64,000 nt of DNA from Fratercula arctica (taxonomy: Eukaryota > Chordata > Aves > Charadriiformes > Alcidae). A program made the translations under genes and the position numbers. The stretch lies in NCBI GenBank assembly GCA_947846985.1, contig CANTUZ010000002.1:156235889-156299888 (forward strand). The letters are read 5' to 3'. Below are positions 61,076-64,000 of this stretch, piece after piece. Numbering within the stretch: position 1 is the stretch's first letter; every line of letters begins with the position of its first letter. The notes beneath the pieces were generated by a model. That model had not been told where the DNA came from and did not search any database. It saw nothing but the letters and a program-made list of their open reading frames with translations.

Positions 61076-63114
61076 CTAATAATAATAACAAGAAACACCT
61101 CCAGGATAAGTACAATTGGAGTGAATAACCAAACATTACAGCATAATTCAAATTCAACTGCTAGCGATTTTAGATGAATACAAATACCATGTAGACAATA
61201 TGTCACACGATCATTTTAGAAATAGTTGCAATATTCCTCATGAACAGAAAAAAATACTGGCATTTGAACCAAAGTCATTCTTACATTTATTTTCTGTTCT
61301 CCCCACCCAACCCATAAGAAACAAACAAAAAAATACTGCTGAAGGTCTGTTAAAATTAAGTTCACTTTGTCAATGCAGAAAGAGAGACATCTGCTGGTGA
61401 AATCTGTCTTCTCTGTTAACATCTGCATAGCAAAAACAGTTCATGCAAAGCCTGGAACTTAGCAATTCTAACCTTATCATATGTAAAACAAAACAAAAAA
61501 AATTGCATCTTTTTCCATAGCAATTAATTTGCCCTGAGTATAAATATCTGCCTGTGCATTTCCAAAGTAAAACACAATTTGCACAATATCCTTGATTCTA
61601 CAAGCTTTATAATATTTGTTGAAAATGAGACCGTAGATTGTATCAGCTGCATGTTTTTGATCTGCTGGCTGAGTTCTTAAAATTGTGAAAGAATCTTACC
61701 AGTTATAAATTGAAAAGAACATCTATTACCACAATTGTAAGGAGATCTAGTCTAGGCTTACAAGTTCTGCTCATATACTCAAAAGAGTACAAAACAGCTT
61801 TGCTTCCCGTTCATGTTTTTTCTCTTACTGCATCACACGCTTTGAGAATTCACTAAAACATTAAGGGTGAAAAAGAGAAAATAATTGTAAAATTTTCTAG
61901 AGGGAAGTCTAATCAGAATTGTTCTCAGCAACATGCAGCCATTCCTCTTGCTAACATTCCAGAAGAACATCAGAGAAGCTTGGACATTGCTTTGGACATT
62001 AGACTTTCGCATTGAAGCAAAAACTTTGGAGAACACCATCTGTCTACTTGTGTCTCTTTATTTATGTCTCTCCAGTACCTTGCCAGATTGTGCTGAAGAG
62101 CTGTGATATTCTTGTTGAAGCCATGACAAAAACTGCTTATTGATCTGGCTTTACGTGGGCACATCCACAGACTAAATTCTAATCCAGAAAACTTGGGTGA
62201 CACAAACAGGACTGCTACTAGCAACGAAATCTAGAGGAGTGGATTTCTTCTACAAAGATAGCTAGAGCTTTACTCTAAATGTCTCTGGTTTTTAGAGATG
62301 TAATCAAATTCTATTAATGCAAGATTTAAACTATTTTAGACTTGTATTCTTTGAACTAGAAAATTGTTTAAATTTTTTTTTTCAGTCAACACATTTTTAC
62401 CAAAAAAGTACATCAATACAATGGTAAGTATCTTCTGGTACAGATGGAAAATACATGGGTTCTTCTGCCACTACCTTTAATTTTCCCTACACCACTCAAA
62501 ATTATGCACTGATCCTGTAATGTAGGTTTTCAAATTCCTTGAATTTGCATGGATTTATAAATTTCCAAGATTTAGAAACCATTCTGCATGCTAATGACAA
62601 GCATGCTCTTAGCTTTGGTTTTGCAGCTAAATCAGTCTTAAGATGGAAAAACTTGTCCAGAGGGCAGCAGACAGGTAAGTGACTTTTTGATCAGTCTCCC
62701 TTCTTTGGGGGGCCGTTTATAAGGAAACAGTGTTTGCACTCTCTATCTCCTGTTTTCCCTTTAGAAAAGGAAGGCCTGGTTCAAGTGAAACAAATGGTAC
62801 CGCTATTAGCAAGATTCCACTATTAGCAAGATGCTCCAAGAAAGAGACCCTTACCATAGAAGGGAAAAGAATAAAATGTCTTATATCTTTTACAGAAAAA
62901 CAAGTTTTTCTATCATCAAAGACTTTTTACTTACTGAAAACTATTTTTTTCCAGCATCAGAGCGTAATTTTAGAGGTCAGTTTTCCCATCAGGAATATAA
63001 TATTGCAATGAGAATTTGTCAGCCCTCTTATTTTTGTATTGTCACATATCTTGGAATAGTTGCCCAAATCAACTATAGAGAGGTTAGCCTGTTTAGCCTC
63101 TTAATATTACGTAC
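61076..63114 (-). other. DNAAF11 intron, 2.0 kb
   Basis: A GT-AG intron between the linker exon and the CS domain. No repeat recognised. Confidence 0.8.
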
Positions 63115-63192
63115 TTAGGCACATTCACATTCAGAACTTTTCCTTCTGCAGTGACCAATGTCCGAGGAGTCTTCTCTCTCTTTTTTGATTCC
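63115..63192 (-). CDS. DNAAF11: DNAAF11 exon: linker before the CS-like domain
   Basis: This 78-base internal exon starts after a TTAAG acceptor at 63193-63194 and ends before a GTACGT donor. It enters with one base of a split codon and leaves with two, matching the next exon at 61075. The translation is lysine- and arginine-rich (ESKKREKTPRTL) and then runs into a segment ending LNVNVPK, which I recognise from the linker that leads into the CS domain of DNAAF11. It is the most upstream exon I can support. The preceding exon was not found between 63193 and 64000. Confidence 0.85.
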   Translation of the reverse strand, partial: GIKKEREDSSDIGHCRRKSSECECA

Positions 63193-64000
63193 CTTAACAA
63201 AACAGAAAGAATAATGGTTTATAATTTCATATTCTACTATTTTAAGTCATAGCAAAAAAAAGAAAGAAGAGGATGGCAAGAGGTAAGAATTATCTGATAT
63301 TTGATGTTAAGGATACAACTTATTTTAGGAACAAAACAGGTTATATCAAATGTCCAATTGCACATTAAGTGCATCACGTAAAGATGAGCAAGTGCTTGTA
63401 ATATTACATCTTACATCGATAATAACTTCTTCTGTATGTCACGATGTCCATTATCAAACAGTAATATGTCAAATTTATCTGGTATAACTTAAGAAATCAG
63501 TGGCTTTCTTAAACATATGAAATGGGACATTTTTCTAGTTATGATGGTCATACTAATCATGAGGTATCATTACTGTTAACTGATTTGCAAGCATTTCTAA
63601 AAAAAAAAATTATTCACACTAACTTAATTTCTTTTACCGAACAAATGCTTGTCATATCTCTAAATAGCATGTCTATTAGTCACTATTCTGCACTAGTAAA
63701 TAGAATTATAATGGTGAAAAGATTATGAGCAGCACCAATTATGACACAGTATGACCAAAGTGTGTGCATGTAGATTATTTATTGATGCATCTATTATGTT
63801 TTTGTTGTGTTCTTCCTTCAAAAAATACAATACATATTACTGAAGGTGACTTTAATCATCACTATCCATGTTCGGATATCAGCAATTAAACTATACCTGA
63901 CTTTCATGTAGTGCAATAAACAAGCTACCTTAAATTTATCTGCCAAAACAAAGCAGATCACTGTAAAATCAAGACTTGTAGTACTGGAATTTTCCTGCAC
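63193..64000 (-). other. DNAAF11 intron, continues past the window
   Basis: Intronic sequence upstream (in gene sense) of the linker exon. I found no further exon before the edge. Confidence 0.65.

Larger units (their letters stand above)
41261..64000 (-). other. DNAAF11: DNAAF11 (LRRC6) gene, 3' part, open at the right edge
   Basis: Six minus-strand exons splice in frame into about 192 C-terminal residues of dynein axonemal assembly factor 11. Known for the family: it is a cytoplasmic factor needed to preassemble outer and inner dynein arms of motile cilia, works with ZMYND10, and its loss causes primary ciliary dyskinesia in people. The usual protein is about 460-470 residues with N-terminal leucine-rich repeats, a coiled linker and a C-terminal CS/p23-like domain. 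Here the linker end, CS-like domain and tail are visible; the repeat-coding exons must lie past 64000. All five visible introns start GT and end AG (donors GTACGT, GTCAGT, GTTAGT, GTATGT, GTAATT), and codon phases agree at each junction. Intron lengths, 5' to 3' in the gene, are about 2.0, 1.5, 0.8, 7.0 and 10.0 kb; the two longest contain CR1 copies. No frameshift or internal stop is seen. Confidence 0.93.

Noticed and set aside
1..64000. CRISPR arrays, operons, phage or plasmid modules, tRNA or rRNA genes
   Set aside because: None seen. The window is avian nuclear DNA; direct repeats are transposon tails and microsatellites.

Overview
This window is bird nuclear DNA. It is dominated by 5'-truncated CR1 LINE retrotransposons, recognised by a reverse-transcriptase C-terminal reading frame, a conserved 3' tail and terminal repeats of the octamer ATTCTATG. 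It also carries solo LTRs of avian endogenous-retrovirus type. Nothing resembles bacterial organisation: there are no operons, CRISPR arrays or ribosome binding sites.

The only host gene I can support is the 3' part of DNAAF11 (also called LRRC6 or tilB homologue), on the minus strand across the right third. Six exons (63115-63192, 61010-61075, 59429-59498, 58492-58587, 51446-51531, 41261-41447) join with GT-AG introns in consistent phase. They encode about 192 C-terminal residues: the linker after the leucine-rich repeats, the CS/p23-like domain and the acidic tail ending in PPLI and a stop. The leucine-rich-repeat exons lie beyond position 64000. A further exon-like 148-base block at 47019-47166 sits in the last intron but does not fit the DNAAF11 frame.

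Positions 1 to about 41200 hold no gene I can recognise. In vertebrates the downstream side of DNAAF11 faces the 5' end of KCNQ3, so this is probably that intergenic interval (inference; no KCNQ3 exon was seen). It contains an old CR1 piece (7.1-7.6 kb), three related solo LTRs (13.5, 15.4 and 21.2 kb), CR1 copies at 18.7, 24.9, 26.2, 29.1, 32.5, 34.8, 36.1 and 36.9 kb, an ancient RT remnant at 28.2 kb and a GC-rich repeat at 38.2 kb.

The most informative structures are nested insertions. A solo LTR (32829-33645) splits a CR1 copy with a 5-base target duplication. A CR1 tail (35781-36119) sits inside another CR1 between copies of TTCAGTAC. Two CR1 reverse-transcriptase fragments 15 kb apart (34.9 and 49.5 kb) are nearly identical and share a damaged catalytic motif. 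I found no evidence of an undescribed biological system; the interest lies in transposon archaeology and in the exon-like block in the DNAAF11 intron.
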